Assembly (NCBI GenBank): GCA_949130495.1
Contig: OX422207.1
Span: 376,733,868-376,797,867, forward strand
DNA length: 64,000 nt
From: Sambucus nigra
Lineage: Eukaryota > Streptophyta > Magnoliopsida > Dipsacales > Adoxaceae
Direction of reading: 5' to 3'
Shown here: positions 46,561 through 59,255 of the stretch, piece by piece
Layout of the letters: each line of letters opens with the position of its first letter
Position numbering within the stretch: the stretch's first letter is position 1
Translations under genes and position numbers: made by a program
Notes under the pieces: model-generated
The model's input: only the letters and a program-made list of their open reading frames with translations
What the model was told of the DNA's origin: nothing
The model's database searches: none

Positions 46561-49535
46561 TACTTCCCCCCTTACAACAGAATTTCACCCTCAAAATTTA
46601 GATATAACCTACACCACCATCCTAGGATCGCTAATTTCACAACGTCCTAATACACCCAAAATCAAAAGGTGCTAATGCGATGGTCCCTTACCCTATTCCA
46701 CCTATCTCAAGGTGTATTCAAACCTACTAGCTTCACCACAAGCTCATCTAAATTTCTACCTGCTAACGCACAACAACGACATGTTACTCCAATTGATTCT
46801 CTTACTACCAATAAGAGAAACGAGTCTATAACTACTGCTCTAACACGTAACACTCTCTCTAAATAATGGGCCTTACTTCCTCGGCGTAATACTCATACAT
46901 GGGTCTTCCCAACCCATAAAATCCCATTATTCTCAAGGTTAACCAACCAATATTCTTGTGGTTAACTCAGAACTATCTCCTTACATCGGCGCCACTAACC
47001 CTACTGCCTTAAGATTCTAATAATCCTATGATCGATGTGTTTCCAACACACGTAAAACTAGCAATATCCTAAGTATATCCCTAGTGCCCAAGGCCTCTCT
47101 CAACTTCCGACATTTGCTCGATTTCATGCTTGGGACGTCTAGTAAAGCAAAATCCAAACAAGGAACCCTCCCATTACACTACTTCCTCGCGTCGTCGGTC
47201 ATTGAGATATAATGGCCTAAGGCACACCGACGGGACGTCCTAAATCCTATCTCGCTAACCTACTAACACTTTTCTACCACTATATCCTTCTATCTTAACG
47301 AAATGGAAAGTCTAATTACTCGGGTGACTATTGTCTACCGAGATGTTACGATCATCTTAAAACACATTACTTCCAAAATTTGTCTTCTTACACAAGGCCT
47401 GGCCATAAGCCTCAAATCAATTTCTTTTACCATGCCTCACCCCCATACTTACGGTGAGAAAAACATTTTAGTGCTTTCCCATAACACTTCCATCTCTCTA
47501 AATATACAATCATGACACCACTCTCAGTCCATAATGTTTTCTCTGCACAAGGTAACTGATCATCACAACCAATATCCTTGCATCTTATAACATCTCTCCA
47601 CTCCCAACGTCGTTAAGGTTCATGCGCAGAGCGTCTCGCAAGAGAAATCGAGACAAGGAACCCCTCCAATACACTACTACTTAACTTTGTCGGTCGTGGA
47701 GGTCCGTTATCTTCAAATATGCAATCGGGATAATCATATCCCCTCTTCCAACAAAAGGTGGTCTGAACTGCTATCTCTATCCAGGAGCCACACCAATAAG
47801 CGCTCATACTAACACTAAGTCCTTGCGCAAACAATAATGAGCTTAAACTCACAGCTCGATAATAATCCTTGCATACCTTAAATCACACCTATAAGGTCGA
47901 CAGGTACTCATAACACGATAAAGAAACATCTACTCACCGAAGTTTCATCTACCCATAAAAATAAAGGCGAAATCAACCTATATCCAGGTGAGATATCGCA
48001 ACAATAACATGTTCCATCCTGGAACCGTGGACATGATAGTCTTGCAATCGTTTGCCTTCTATCGCTCCGATCACTTAGTACATATTATACTCACAATAAT
48101 ATCATACTCGTATATCACACATAAAACGAGTTGTACAAGCCAGATACATATTTAAAATATCAACACCCTCTTTTATAGCGAATGAAGAAAAATAGAACTC
48201 CGCTACTGTGGAAAACACATAGACATACATGATATAATGTTATCGATACCGCCACTAAACTCAAATTACACACACGAGTCTGGGGCTAACGAAACACCGC
48301 GACTTTATCTAGCCACACCAATTATACCTCTTCCTGCTCAGGTGAAACTCATAACAATAACTTTGACTTTATCTACTCCAAATGGTTCTTGGACCTGGTA
48401 CACTTGCCCTAACTGAACCAAAATTACTCAACTCTATGCCCCATCTAGGCACCTTAATCTTGTCCTTTACTCCTACCGGGGAAGGACTAACCATGTGGCT
48501 CCGCACTCCACATCACCCTATTTCCATCTCTGGCCTTCCGGACCATGTAAAAGTTATCTGTATTATCGAACTCTCTAGCCTCGATCTTGACAATCACCTT
48601 ATTGGTCCTCTTAACTTCTCTCCCCGGTGGATGTCCACCAATGGGATCCAGGGATACACACATTCTCCATAAGTGTTAGCAAAACTTCTCTAGTGAGCCT
48701 ATCATTCCTCGAAAGGACTCATTATTCATTGTACCTACCTCATCTTGGTATAAGGTTCACTTCTCCATATTACTCTTTATTCACTGTCGGCCTCTGGCCG
48801 ATCCTTATGTGAATAATTCACAAACTGCATTACTCCTATTTCTAATAGACCAAAGGAACTAACGGGTATATTCATCTGTAAGATCCCTCTATGGGAAAAA
48901 CATCCTGTTCCCCCAAATGTGGTGACCATAATTTCCACCATTTCAACATTGCTCCTACGAGTGAAAAATTTTTCCCTCAAATTTTCACATCTGGGTATTT
49001 CCATATCCTTCTCTAAGTCAAAGCTCCCGAGCCTTCTATTTCCACTGAGTAATGTTATACTACCTTTGCATGAATTGACCTCAAAGTATGGTCCCTATCA
49101 AAGACCCCTTTCGAACCCTTAGCTTCACCGGTCCATTCAACTTTAATACCATTATTTACTATAGCAGTACCTGGATGCTCATAACTACTATACTTTAATA
49201 GTCGTTGTAGCAATCCTTAACAATTTCCATAAAGGGAGTGACCTCTACTGCGGTTCTAGTCCCCAACTTCTACCAGCTACTCCAGCTAGGCCCCACCTCC
49301 TACTGCCCTCATCACGGCCTTCCTTGGTTGCCCTTCCTTGCTCGGCACACGAACCTCAATTGAGCACGTAAGAGATTTTCTATAATTTTTCATAATGGCA
49401 GGAGAACGAAATCTCACAAGAGGAATTCAACAATCCTAATCATAAGGCTCTATATCAAATCGAGAGAAACACCGAAAGCGTAGTACGTCCGCACAGATTC
49501 CTAAGGACACTAGAACCTGATGCTCTGATACCATC
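46561..49535 (-). other. LARD internal region, no clear gag-pol
   Basis: Only short frames with stops were seen on the minus strand, and no RT, RNase H or integrase motif was recognised. A frame at 48777-49004 and nearby coherent stretches (R-T-N-K-V-I-V-K-I-E-A-R-E-F-D near 48590) suggest a decayed protein-coding origin that I cannot name. A module of about 110 bp near 47110-47230 and 47605-47710 also occurs in both LTRs. Confidence 0.6.
49516..49533 (-). other. LARD primer binding site, tRNA-iMet type
   Basis: The minus strand reads TGGTATCAGAGCATCAGG, starting 2 nt inside from the LTR end at 49536. It matches the plant initiator methionine site. Confidence 0.9.
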
Positions 49536-52500
49536 TGTGACAACCGTCTAATAAAATACCGGGCGATCAATCCTATATCAAATTAAAACAGGAGTCGCGT
49601 ATGGATCATTCTTAGCATCACTGTCGAAACCAATTTAATTACTAATAACCTATTAGGCTGGCGTCAAAATTTTACTTAACTAATCTTTTTAAACAACTAC
49701 ACAATTAAAACATCCACCCAGTTTATATAAATGAAACTGAAATGAAATAAAATAACCGAACACTCGGTTTAAACATCATACAACCATATCGAATGCCGCA
49801 CTAAAAGGCGATAAAAGAATAATTAAATGCAATTGGGTTATCAACCCGAATGTTCATACAGTACCTCCTATCTAGATTACAAGGATAGAAGCGTCTATGG
49901 TAACCCTTCATGCATCCACAACTGTTGCAGCAGACGTCTGACTCGAAGAAAATGTCATCCAGGCGTCCCTGTGTTTGGACACCTATATAATATATATATA
50001 TATATATATATAGCAAGAGAGGAAAAAAATATAGAAACGGGTCAGAGCCCGATTTGTAAAAATATTTTGCAAGTGCATAAATGCTTTATTTTTTTAAAAA
50101 AAGGTTTGTCTCATAATTAAATTGATATCGCACTCCCATGAGACACCCTCACCCCTCTTCTAATAGTGCACGCCTAACGCACTCGTCTAAAACATCCTAG
50201 TTAAGCTACCCCGCCTAACTAATCTAATTCACCCGTCTGCTAGAAACCTCGACAACCTGAGTACTAAGGGCTAAACTTCTCTCCATTCTCAACACTGCAC
50301 TAAGTTCGTGCGTGGGGTGTCTCGTGAAGTGAAATCCAAATAAGAAACCCCCCCGATACACTACTACTTGGAAGTGTCAATGGTCGAGATCCATTAGGCC
50401 TTTAGTACAAAACGAATATATAAACATATATATATAATAATATAGATATCATACTCACTCTCATATACATCTTACAATATACATCCGGATAATATCTCCC
50501 GGACTGAGGTTTACTCTATATTCATTTTTTTTTATAATGCACATCCGGATAGAATCTCCCGGACTGAGAATTTATCCATTTTCATTTTTATCTCTTTACT
50601 CTCATATATATACCTTGTTTTCATATACAAGTAATATACTATACACAAAAGTATAATAACCATCCCACCGAGCTATAACTCGAGGATGCGGTCTCATAGT
50701 GTCGATCCAAAATCCGATATTACTCACTATCCCACGGTACTAAGCCAGACTCTCTCAATGGACACGGTAAATAAATACACAACGGCGGAGGCGGTCATGT
50801 TCCCCCTTCAAGTAGAGTTACACACATCTCACTCGAACGCGGGACGATAATGACCTGGGGACTATACTCTCCCTGCTCCTCGAGCCAGGGGATTCACCCA
50901 CATCGCGCAACATCCCTGGATCGCACTAGAGGAAATATATACTCTGGATGTTCCAACCCTATACCAAAGGAAAGCCTGTGGAAATCAGCCTCTAAAATAC
51001 ACATATACCATCACAGACAGATACATATGTATTTGTATCCTATAATATATATATACTTTAATCACATAGTATATGTATACTATATATTTCTCCTCGAATA
51101 TATATAAATGCCCATAATTGCCAATCACATAATAATATTTAAGTATTCTCTATCTTAAATATTACACACACCTTAATCACTATTTAAGGACTTGTACATA
51201 AACCCGAATGTACCAATTCATACAAATTGGATAAGTGTAACATCGACTTATCCTTCTTTCTATAAGCATACACCACTTAATACTAATCGTCGTCAATGGA
51301 TGCGTCAGTGACCGCTAACTCCTCTTTAGCCCATATCCCAAATTCCATCCCATTCACCTCATAGGATTTTCTCATCCATAATCGATATATAATTATAACC
51401 TCTACGCGCATAATTCGATACATACAATCCCTCACCAAAAAACCAACTCGAGTGTTACTCGTCCTAAACACCCTTAAATAATTAAGTCAAGGATTTCATT
51501 TTTCCATGAACTCAAGGTCTACATTCCACTCAAATATTAATCTATAGGTTCCCACTCTATTTTGGTAACCCCAATCATTTATTTTCTTAATCCATTTATT
51601 TTTTGTCGAAAATAATTAAGTAGTGCCACAAAATCTTCGCACTCTCCTAGCCCATATAAATAACCCCCAATTATCTAGATGTTAAATTACTAAATGAATA
51701 CTTATATCCTCAAATTTATAAGCTAGAATCCATTTCAATTGGAGTTCACCCCAATATTTAACCCTATATAAAAATTGCCAAAAATCCTGAAGGGTCGATC
51801 GATCGATGGTATAAATTGCCAAAAAATCCTGATGGGTCGATCGATCGATCGATCGCCTCGGACAGCTTTTTCTCCGAGAAGCTGTTTCAGCCATTAAAGC
51901 TTCTCCCAAGCTTTTGTCTCCTCTCCTAACCTCCTCCAACCTCAACCAATAACATCTACACATATAAATAGGGGTTCTGAACATCCTAGAACCCAAAACC
52001 CACAATTTATTTCAATAAATTCCTAAGTTTCTCGAATTGGAAAATTATTGGGTTTTTTTACTCGTTTGACTTTCGAAAACCCGTTTTAATTCAACAAAAA
52101 CCCATCTCGAAAATCTTCGTGGTGTATCACTACGAACTACTTTAAGAGATTTATGCTTAAAAATAAATAAAGCAAGTAAACACTTGCCTTTTGGATAAAA
52201 TTCGACGACCCCGAATCGAATCCCACGGAGGTTGGTCGGAATCTCCCTTTTTCTTATCCCTTCCTTCCTCTCGCTCTTCTCCTCTTTATTTTATCTCCTT
52301 TCTTTTTCTTCTCTCCCCCTCCCCCTCCTTATATAGGGAGAAAAAGGGTTTATACCTTTTAAAACCCAAAAATGACTCGTTTACTTAATTGCGAGTCCCT
52401 ATTCGTTTAAAAGTTCCTGGAGCCTAAACATTACCCCTGGATACTTTATTCTGACTATCTCAGCCATTCCGAGACCAACCGTACACTCGAAATATCCATC

Positions 52501-52771
52501 CAAGGTACTTGACCGCAACCCACTAATTTAACCCCACACAACTTAATGTGGTATTCCCAATAAAATATTATCATATGTCTCTTTACCCAACTACGATGTA
52601 TAATTAAAATACTCCGACATATTTACTTAATCCCAAAAGTAAATAAAACACCCATCGACAATCATCTAATCCTTGAAAATTCCAAAAATTAATATTTCGG
52701 GAAATTTCCCAAATTTCCAATTTACCCCCAATTATGGAATTTAATTATCCCCAAAAGTACGGGTTGTTACA
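49536..52771 (-). repeat. LARD 5' LTR
   Basis: Right copy and the promoter-bearing one. It is collinear with 43309-46560 with scattered substitutions and a shortened CGATCGATCG cluster (about 51797-51856). Confidence 0.92.
52327..52338 (-). promoter_or_regulatory. TATA box in LARD 5' LTR
   Basis: The minus strand reads CCCTATATAAGGAGG. The 3' LTR has the palindromic form CTCCTTATATAAGGAG near 46116-46131. A purine-rich tract follows on the minus strand as a likely start region. Confidence 0.6.
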
Positions 52772-52776
52772 TACCC

Positions 52777-53129
52777 CTCACTCAAAGAAATTTCCATTTG
52801 AAAGTAAGACTTTAAGGAGAAAGAAGAGAGTAAAGTTATGAATGGTGATTTAATAAGATACATAAGCCCCCATTTAATAGTGAAACTATCCCACAAGCGA
52901 ACAAATGGGATGTTCTGTGAATTTTACCCATAAAAGCATAAGGACATTCATAGCAGCAAGAGTCTCTAAAAAACTTAAAAATAAGATACATGTAGTGGCA
53001 TGCCGATAGTCAGGCCACGAAGGCTTTCCTTATCAAATAAGACCCCATAAATGATGTTTTATCACAAAAAAAAGCCCCAGTCTACTTATCCATCCTTAAC
53101 AAAATTCCAAAAAATTTAAATATACCCCT
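52777..53129. other. Spacer between LARD and Tat-2
   Basis: No gene or repeat terminus was recognised. It is probably the continuation of 42612-43303 across the LARD insertion. Confidence 0.45.
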
Positions 53130-53904
53130 TGATGATGCTAAGATTTAGCACCACCAGATAAGAGGTGGAGATCTCAAATAGTAGCAATGGAAGCACTAGA
53201 GTTAGACATGTGTATAAGTGTATAGAAGGGGATGAGTATAAGAGGAATAAGACAATGATGTATAGTGGTTTAGCCAATTAGGCCTACATCCACTGTGAGT
53301 GTGTGATCCACTAAATATGGGCACTAATGGCATTGGATACAATGCTCATAAGCTCCCTTTATCTCTCCATTGTGTGTACAAGCAGAGTTTTAGCTAGGGT
53401 TACAATTATCGATCCCTTTACAAGGTTGAAGATGACAAGTATATATAGGGCTTGGGGGGAGTAGTGTACCCCCCAAGCATGCATGGTGCATGTGAATGAT
53501 GATCTAGCCAATCCCCTGCTGACACCTGGATGTGCCACTTGTAATTAATAATGACATAATATTCCCTCACGTGAGGGGATGATATTGTTATAACGGTCTA
53601 GTCAACGTGCTATATGAGTCCCACGCACACTGTTCCACGCGTCTCCCAAATCACGCGATGTGATGATATCACCGTCGGCCTAGAACGCCAGGCTGAGGCT
53701 AAAGTTGATGCTGGCATTGGTCCCGACTAGATGTGGGCCTAATACTGTCATCCCCTTACAGGGTCGTCTGATCCATGATGAGGGGTCGGCCCCTTGTAGG
53801 ATCATCTGGCCCTGATAAAACCCCTTGTGCAGTAGTTGTTGAACCCTCGTCCTGGGTGAGGACACCCTCAGTCTGGCCAAGGGTGTATATTGGTATATCA
53901 ATCA
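53130..53904 (-). repeat. Tat-2 3' LTR
   Basis: It starts TGATGATGC and ends TATATCAATCA, so on the minus strand it runs from TGATTGATATA to GCATCATCA. It is bounded on its right by CCCCCCAGCCC (53905-53915), the inverse of the polypurine tract GGGCTGGGGGG. The left flank CCCCT could be the target duplication; its partner is outside the window. Confidence 0.8.
53440..53447 (-). promoter_or_regulatory. TATA box in Tat-2 LTR
   Basis: The minus strand reads CCCTATATATACTTG within the LTR. This is the 3' copy; the active copy would be in the LTR outside the window. Confidence 0.5.
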
Positions 53905-53915
53905 CCCCCCAGCCC

Positions 53916-54916
53916 TTAGCCATCGATGCTTGTTGAGATGTCTAAGGGGTAATGTTTCCCTGGAAATGTTAAGTGGGTGGTCAGGCTGTTGAGTGACATT
54001 TGTCATTTGATTGACATCTTATTAAGTGTGAATCATCATGTGGTCCCTAGGCGTGGCGACTGCACACTATGCTTGGGTATTGGTTCCCTAATGATGCATC
54101 TCATCGTGGGTTGTGCACCTCCTTGATTTATGGTCCCACCAATAACAAAATATTTAAACTGTTTTTAAACAATCATTTATTTTTCTTCTTCGCGCTTAAG
54201 CTTTCTCTCTCTAAATTCTTTAGCAGCTCTAATCAACATTTCTGCCATTCTCCACCTTTCTTCTTGTGTTCCAAGCTTGGCTGAGTCTCACTCTTCTTCC
54301 TCAGGTAACCTTTCTACCCTAATTCCCTATTTATCTTCCATTTTTGTTTGCTTTCTTGCTTTGGGTTTCTTTTCCAGTTTTGTTGATTGTTTCTACTTTT
54401 TCGGTGTGTGAACCCGCCATCCTGTGGCGGTTATAGGGTTGAACATTAGGTTTTAGGCTTCTTAGGATTATTCATCCATCATTTAGTGGTGGTTTAGAGC
54501 CTCTTTGTAGTACTTCTTAGGTTTTCCGATTGTTCCCCGGCGTTCTTCTCCGGTGAACCTGGTTCTACTTGTTCTTGGGTATTCATCAACAAAACCCTTT
54601 ATTTCTTTGGTTTTAATCCAAAAGTTAACTTGGTCAAACTGTAAACTTGTTTGTAGTTAGTTTGAACAAATTGCTTAAGTGTAGGGTTTTCCCCTTAATG
54701 CTCAAAAGACTTTATGGTTTAGCCGAGGAATTTCTCACCTTGAGGGAAAAATTCTTTACAGAGATTAAGCGAATAGAGGAAGACGACTAGCGAAGGCGAG
54801 GGGACGACCCTAATTAGGTACGAACCATCTTCTCCATTCCTTTAGACACAATAATACCATCTGAGTCTTGTGGGTCTTCCTGTCGTCCAGCTGAGAGCCA
54901 GACATACGAGGGAGAT
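53916..54916 (+). other. Leader and probable 5' UTR of Tat-2 antisense gene
   Basis: No long frame was found. A CTTCCTCAG|GTAACC boundary near 54303 and a TCGTCCAG acceptor-like site near 54890 could bound a 5' UTR intron leading to the ATG at 54917. Pyrimidine-rich CTTTCTCTCTCT sequence near 54200 resembles a plant core-promoter tract. Confidence 0.4.
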
Positions 54917-57063
54917 ATGAATGAGAGAGCGTCGTCACCGACGAGTGCTGGGCCTTCTGGGAGAGGAGAGACATCAACACTTAGCCCAAGCCGACAGGCT
55001 GAGGGGACAGTTCATTCTGAGACTATCCCTGTGATAGCCTTGTCCTATCTTGCTTTCCAGGTAGCCTTTCCATATAGTACACCGACAAGTGACGAGGCTG
55101 AGAGATCTGGGGACGAGGGGGCCAAGGACGTTAGTGAGAATTCTGAGACTGATCAAGTTTATACTTCTAGTGCCTCAGCCTACGTCTCATCTGTTAGGGA
55201 TCGCGACCTCTTACTGTGGAGGCACATCTTTGGTATACAACCCAACGTAAATATGAGGGTCCTAAATGTAGATGAGAGGGTCTTCCAGGGGAATAAAGGG
55301 GAATTTTTCGTTTATGAGCAGATGCTCAGGGTAGGTGTTAGATTTCCTCTACACCCTGCAGTAGTTGATATACTTTCTGCCCTTGGGGTTTTTCCTTCTC
55401 AACTTCCTCCAAACTCCTTAAGGATCATCCTCGGCTATGTCTCCCTCTGGAAGAACACTTTCATTGATGAGCCCTCGGTCGACTTGTTCATAGCCTGCTA
55501 TAATATAACTTCCTCATCCAGGCAGCCTGGGTATTTTTATCTAGGGGCGAGGAAGTCTGAAAAAAAACTTCTTCACATAGCACAAACCTCTAACCATAAT
55601 TGGAAGAAGAAGTTCTTCTTCGTCTCTGGGAGTTAGGAATTCCCTGCCAGGGATGATCCTTTAGAAGCCAGCCCGAGGGTTTGGTCCAACCCCTCAATAA
55701 AAGCACGGTCAGACCCCGGACTCAGCTTGGATGAGAGGGACATTATTGACTATCTGAGGGAACAGGGGAAAGAGGGTTGACTTGCCAAATTTGAAGATTT
55801 GATGACCCCTCGTTACCTCAAAGAAGCTAGTCTGAGGGTCGGCCCCCTGATATAATTATGTGAGTTATTTTTTTATTCCATTTCTTTCTAAGTGTTTCCT
55901 CGCTATTATTGCTTGTTTTTTATGTATCGTATCCTTTTCAGGTCGACCTGAAAACGTCTCTAATCAACTTTGGGAGATAATTTCCCCCAGCTTGATGTCT
56001 GGCCTAGGAAAGAAGAAAGGCAAATAGCCTCAGCAGCCTCCGAGAGAGACAAAGGCCGTGGGGCAGACACAGGTGGAGCCAACCGCCGACAGTCACAAAA
56101 GGAAGGAGCCTGAGGTTCATGATGGCCCTCAGCCTAACTCAAGGATGAGGGTGAGGGTGGAGGTCCCTCAGACACATATTGAGGGGACTATCTCCTCTTC
56201 TAGCATGGGTGCCTTATGGTCTAAAAATCTGACCTTCCTAAAGGCTGAACCCTCCTCCCTCATAGCCAACTTGAGGGCAGCCAAGGCCTCGATGTTTTCT
56301 GCTCCCTCGGCCGCAGATTATGACTTCTTATCAAAGATGCCCCCGGCCAAGGTTTATAACTACGGTTTCACACTCTGGCTCGGGTATTTCTTTCAACTTC
56401 GGTTTTTGATTCACCATAACATTTAATAAACTATTCCCTCGGCCCCTTACTATGTGTGTCTTTGTGCAGTCTGTCTACGCCTTCACATCTGCCACCAAGT
56501 GGATAGACCAGCAGAAGTTCCATGAGGTCGAGAGAGCTATTCAGTATGAGGTCGACTTGAAGACCGAGATAGAGACTTCCAGGGCTGAGCTGGAGAGTGC
56601 AAAGACTGAGCATGGAAGGGTCCTGGATGAGCTGGTGAAGGAGCATGAGGCCGACCTGAGGGTGAAGGACAGTCTCATCAAGGACTAGGAAGAGGCCTTA
56701 ACCAATCAGGGGGTCCAATTCAAGGCCGAACTTGTTGAGGTAGTGAGAAAGGTCGAGGTCGATGTTGTGGAGGCTTATAAGCTCTCCGATAGATTCCAAG
56801 ACTTTGGCCTTGAGTACCTGGAGAGAGGGATTAAGACGGCCTATCGGTGGGTCATCTTAAAATTTACTGATGTCGTGTCGTCTATCCATCCCTCTCTTAA
56901 AGCAGTGGAGATGGAATACCCCCTCATAGCTGAGGCCTTAGCCCATCTAGAGTCTCAAGTGTATATCGAAGGCACCGACATCTCTGAGGATTGGCCTATT
57001 TTGGTCATTGAAGAGACTTCTCTAGTTGATGTTGAAGCCCTGCCTTCTGACATTGCTCAATAG
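54917..57063 (+). pseudogene. Tat-2 antisense gene (putative gypsy-type transposon protein)
   Basis: Transcribed opposite to gag-pol. Exon 1 (54917-55636 and beyond) begins with a Ser/Thr/Glu-rich tail, then R-F-P-L-H-P-A-V-V-D-I-L and L-P-P-N-S-L-R-I-I-L, the core seen in the plant family of 'putative gypsy type transposon' proteins. After a stop (TAG where TGG is expected) the reading resumes to about 55850. A TTTTCAG acceptor near 55941 opens exon 2 (to about 56365), and a TTTGTGCAG acceptor at 56469 opens exon 3. Exon 3 is a long charged coiled-coil-like segment (R-A-I-Q-Y-E-V-D-L-K-T-E, L-V-K-E-H-E-A-D-L) ending A-L-P-S-D-I-A-Q at 57063. Three single-base stops are the only damage. No enzymatic motif; function unknown. 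Confidence 0.75.
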
Positions 57064-57221
57064 GGTGGGCGTCTGTGGCCCACACCCTCTGTTTGTAAAA
57101 AACATTTTTGTGTCTTATTTTTTTGGACAAGCATTTGTAATACTTGGTTTATAATAGAATCGTTTTATCTTCTATGCTTGCCTCTTGTTTGATTTGTCTT
57201 TGGCTATGATATTTGTGTTAT

Positions 57222-57950
57222 CCATCTTTCAAGTCCCCCCTCGTCTTTCTTGAGAGTGAATGAAGGGTCGTCCCTACCATTCACCCTCATCTTAGCCGAG
57301 GGTGGTTATCCACCAAATTAATGATGTTTTAAAATCCAAGTCCCCCCTCATCTTTCTTGAGAGTGAATGGAGGGTCGTCCCTACCATTCACCCTCATCTT
57401 AGCCGAGGGTGGTTATCCACCAAATTAATGATGTTTTAAAATCCAAGTCCCCCCTCGTCTTTTTTTAGAGTGAATGGAGGCTTTTACCTACCATTCGCCC
57501 TCATCTTAGTTGAGGGTGGTTATCCACCAAATTAATGATGTTTTAAAATCCAAGTCCCCCCTCATCTTTCTTGAGATTGAATGGAGGGTTGTCCCTACCA
57601 TTCACCCTCATCTTAGTCAAGGGTGGCTATCCACCAAATTAATGATGTTTTAAAATCCAAGTCCCCTCTCGTCTTTCTTGAGATTGAATGGAGGGTCATC
57701 CCTGCCATTCACCCTCATCTTAGTCGAGGGCGGTTATCCACCAAACCAATGATGTTTTAAAATCCAAGTCCCCCCTCGTCTTTCTTGAGAGTGAATGGAG
57801 GGTCGTCCTTACAATTCACCCTCATTATAGCCGAGGGTGGCTATCACCAAATTAATGGTTTTTGAATTTTAAGTCCCCCCTCATCTTTCTTGTGAGTTAA
57901 TGGTGGGTCGTCCCTACCATTCATCTTCATTATAGCCGAGGGTGGTTTGG
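57222..57950. repeat. Tandem array of about 107 bp in Tat-2
   Basis: Seven units repeat AAGTCCCCCCTCGTCTTTC, TTGAGAGTGAATGGAGGGTC, ACCATTCACCCTCATCTTAG, CCGAGGGTGGTTATCCACC and AAATTAATGATGTTTTAAAA. Units start near 57231, 57339, 57443, 57552, 57659, 57766 and 57871; the last is diverged. The array lies between the antisense gene and the integrase end. Amplified tandem repeats at this place are a known trait of Retand-like elements. Confidence 0.93.
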
Positions 57951-58084
57951 AAAGAATTACCCCAACGTATCTAAATTAACAAACACAAGATGAGGGGGCA
58001 ATATAACATTCTCATTAACATTCCAAGGTGTTCTGTTGGAGCAACACTTGCATTACAACTGTGGTCCGATAGGACATTACAACA

Positions 58085-59250
58085 TTACTGATAGTATTTC
58101 TTCAAATAATCTACATTCCAGGGGTTGGAAAAGGGTTCCCCTTCAAGGTTCTCTAGTATATAGGTTCCAGGGACAACTTCATCAATGACCCTATATGGGC
58201 CATGCCAATTTGGGTGGAGCTTGTTAGGTTTATGCCATGTCTTCTTGAGGACTAAGTCCCCCACAGCAATTGGCCTTTGCTTCACCCTCTGGTTGTAAAA
58301 CCTGGCAGTCCTCTGTTGATAGGCTTCTTGTCTTATCTCAGCGTCTTCTCTTCTCTCCTCGATTAAGTCTAGATCAAAATCTCTTTTCTTCCATATTTCT
58401 TTGGGTGGTCGTACATTTGGACTCTGTGAGTAGGAAACCCAATTTTAGTGGGGATGACGGCTTCTAAGCCATACGCTAACATGAAAGGGGTTTCCTCGGT
58501 AGGAGTCTTTGCCGTCATCCTGTAAGCCCACCGTACCGAGTATAATTCTTCGACCTATCTTCCTTTGGCCTCCTCGAGTTTTTTCTTGACTCCGTCTAGG
58601 ATTATTTTATTTGTAATCTCAGTTTGCCCATTTGCCTGAGGTCGGTCTGGGGTAGAGAAGAATTGTTTGATACCCACTCTTTCATAGTATTACTCCAGGG
58701 ATGCATTCTTTAATTGAGTCCCGTTATCTGAGATAAGGGTGTTGGGTAGACCATATCTGCATATAGTGTTTTCCAGATGAACTGGAAGGTCTTCTGCTCG
58801 GTGATCGTTACCAACGGCTCCGCCTCCACCCATTTTGAGAAATAGTCAATTGCTACGATCAAGTATCGATAGTTATTGACAGCCCTAAGTAAGGGTCCTA
58901 CTAGATCGATTCCCCATACTGTGAATGGCCATGGGGATGTGATATAGGTAAGAGACTGATGGGGCTGGTGAGGGATGCTGGCGAACCTTTGATATTTATC
59001 ACACTTTTTTACGTATGCCGTGGCATCTTTCCCCAAGGTCGGACACCATTATCCCTGGGTTACTATCCTCTTTGCTAACGACCTGCCTCCAATATGGCTT
59101 GAATATGACCCCTCATGCACATCTTTCAAGATTTGTGGGACTTTAGATGGGTGCACACATCTGAGCAAGGGGAGCAAGAACCCCTTTTTATACTAGGTGT
59201 CTCCGATGACAGTGAATTTCGCAGCTATGTATATCAACTTCTTCCTTTCT
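58085..59250 (-). pseudogene. Tat-2 integrase
   Basis: Minus-strand frames give the zinc-binding half (Y-V-K-K-C-D-K-Y-Q), the catalytic start W-G-I-D-L-V-G-P near 58910 and F-S-K-W-V-E-A-E-P. After disrupted sequence comes the C-terminal W-H-G-P-Y-R-V-I-D and L-K-K-Y-Y-Q with stop at 58085. Stops in the middle (about 58560-58700) break it. Confidence 0.8.
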
Positions 59251-59255
59251 TATAT

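Larger units (their letters stand above)
43309..52771 (-). mobile_element. LARD-like non-autonomous LTR retrotransposon, 9.46 kb
   Basis: LTRs of 3252 and 3236 bp (43309-46560, 49536-52771) start TGTGACAACC and end GGTTGTTACA, an inverted TG..CA terminus. A perfect 5-bp target duplication TACCC is at 43304-43308 and 52772-52776. The primer binding site next to the right LTR and the polypurine tract next to the left LTR show minus orientation. The internal region is only 2975 bp and has no recognisable gag-pol, so it depends on another element. The LTR start style (TGTAACAACCC on the minus strand) resembles Tekay-type LTRs. Confidence 0.9.
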
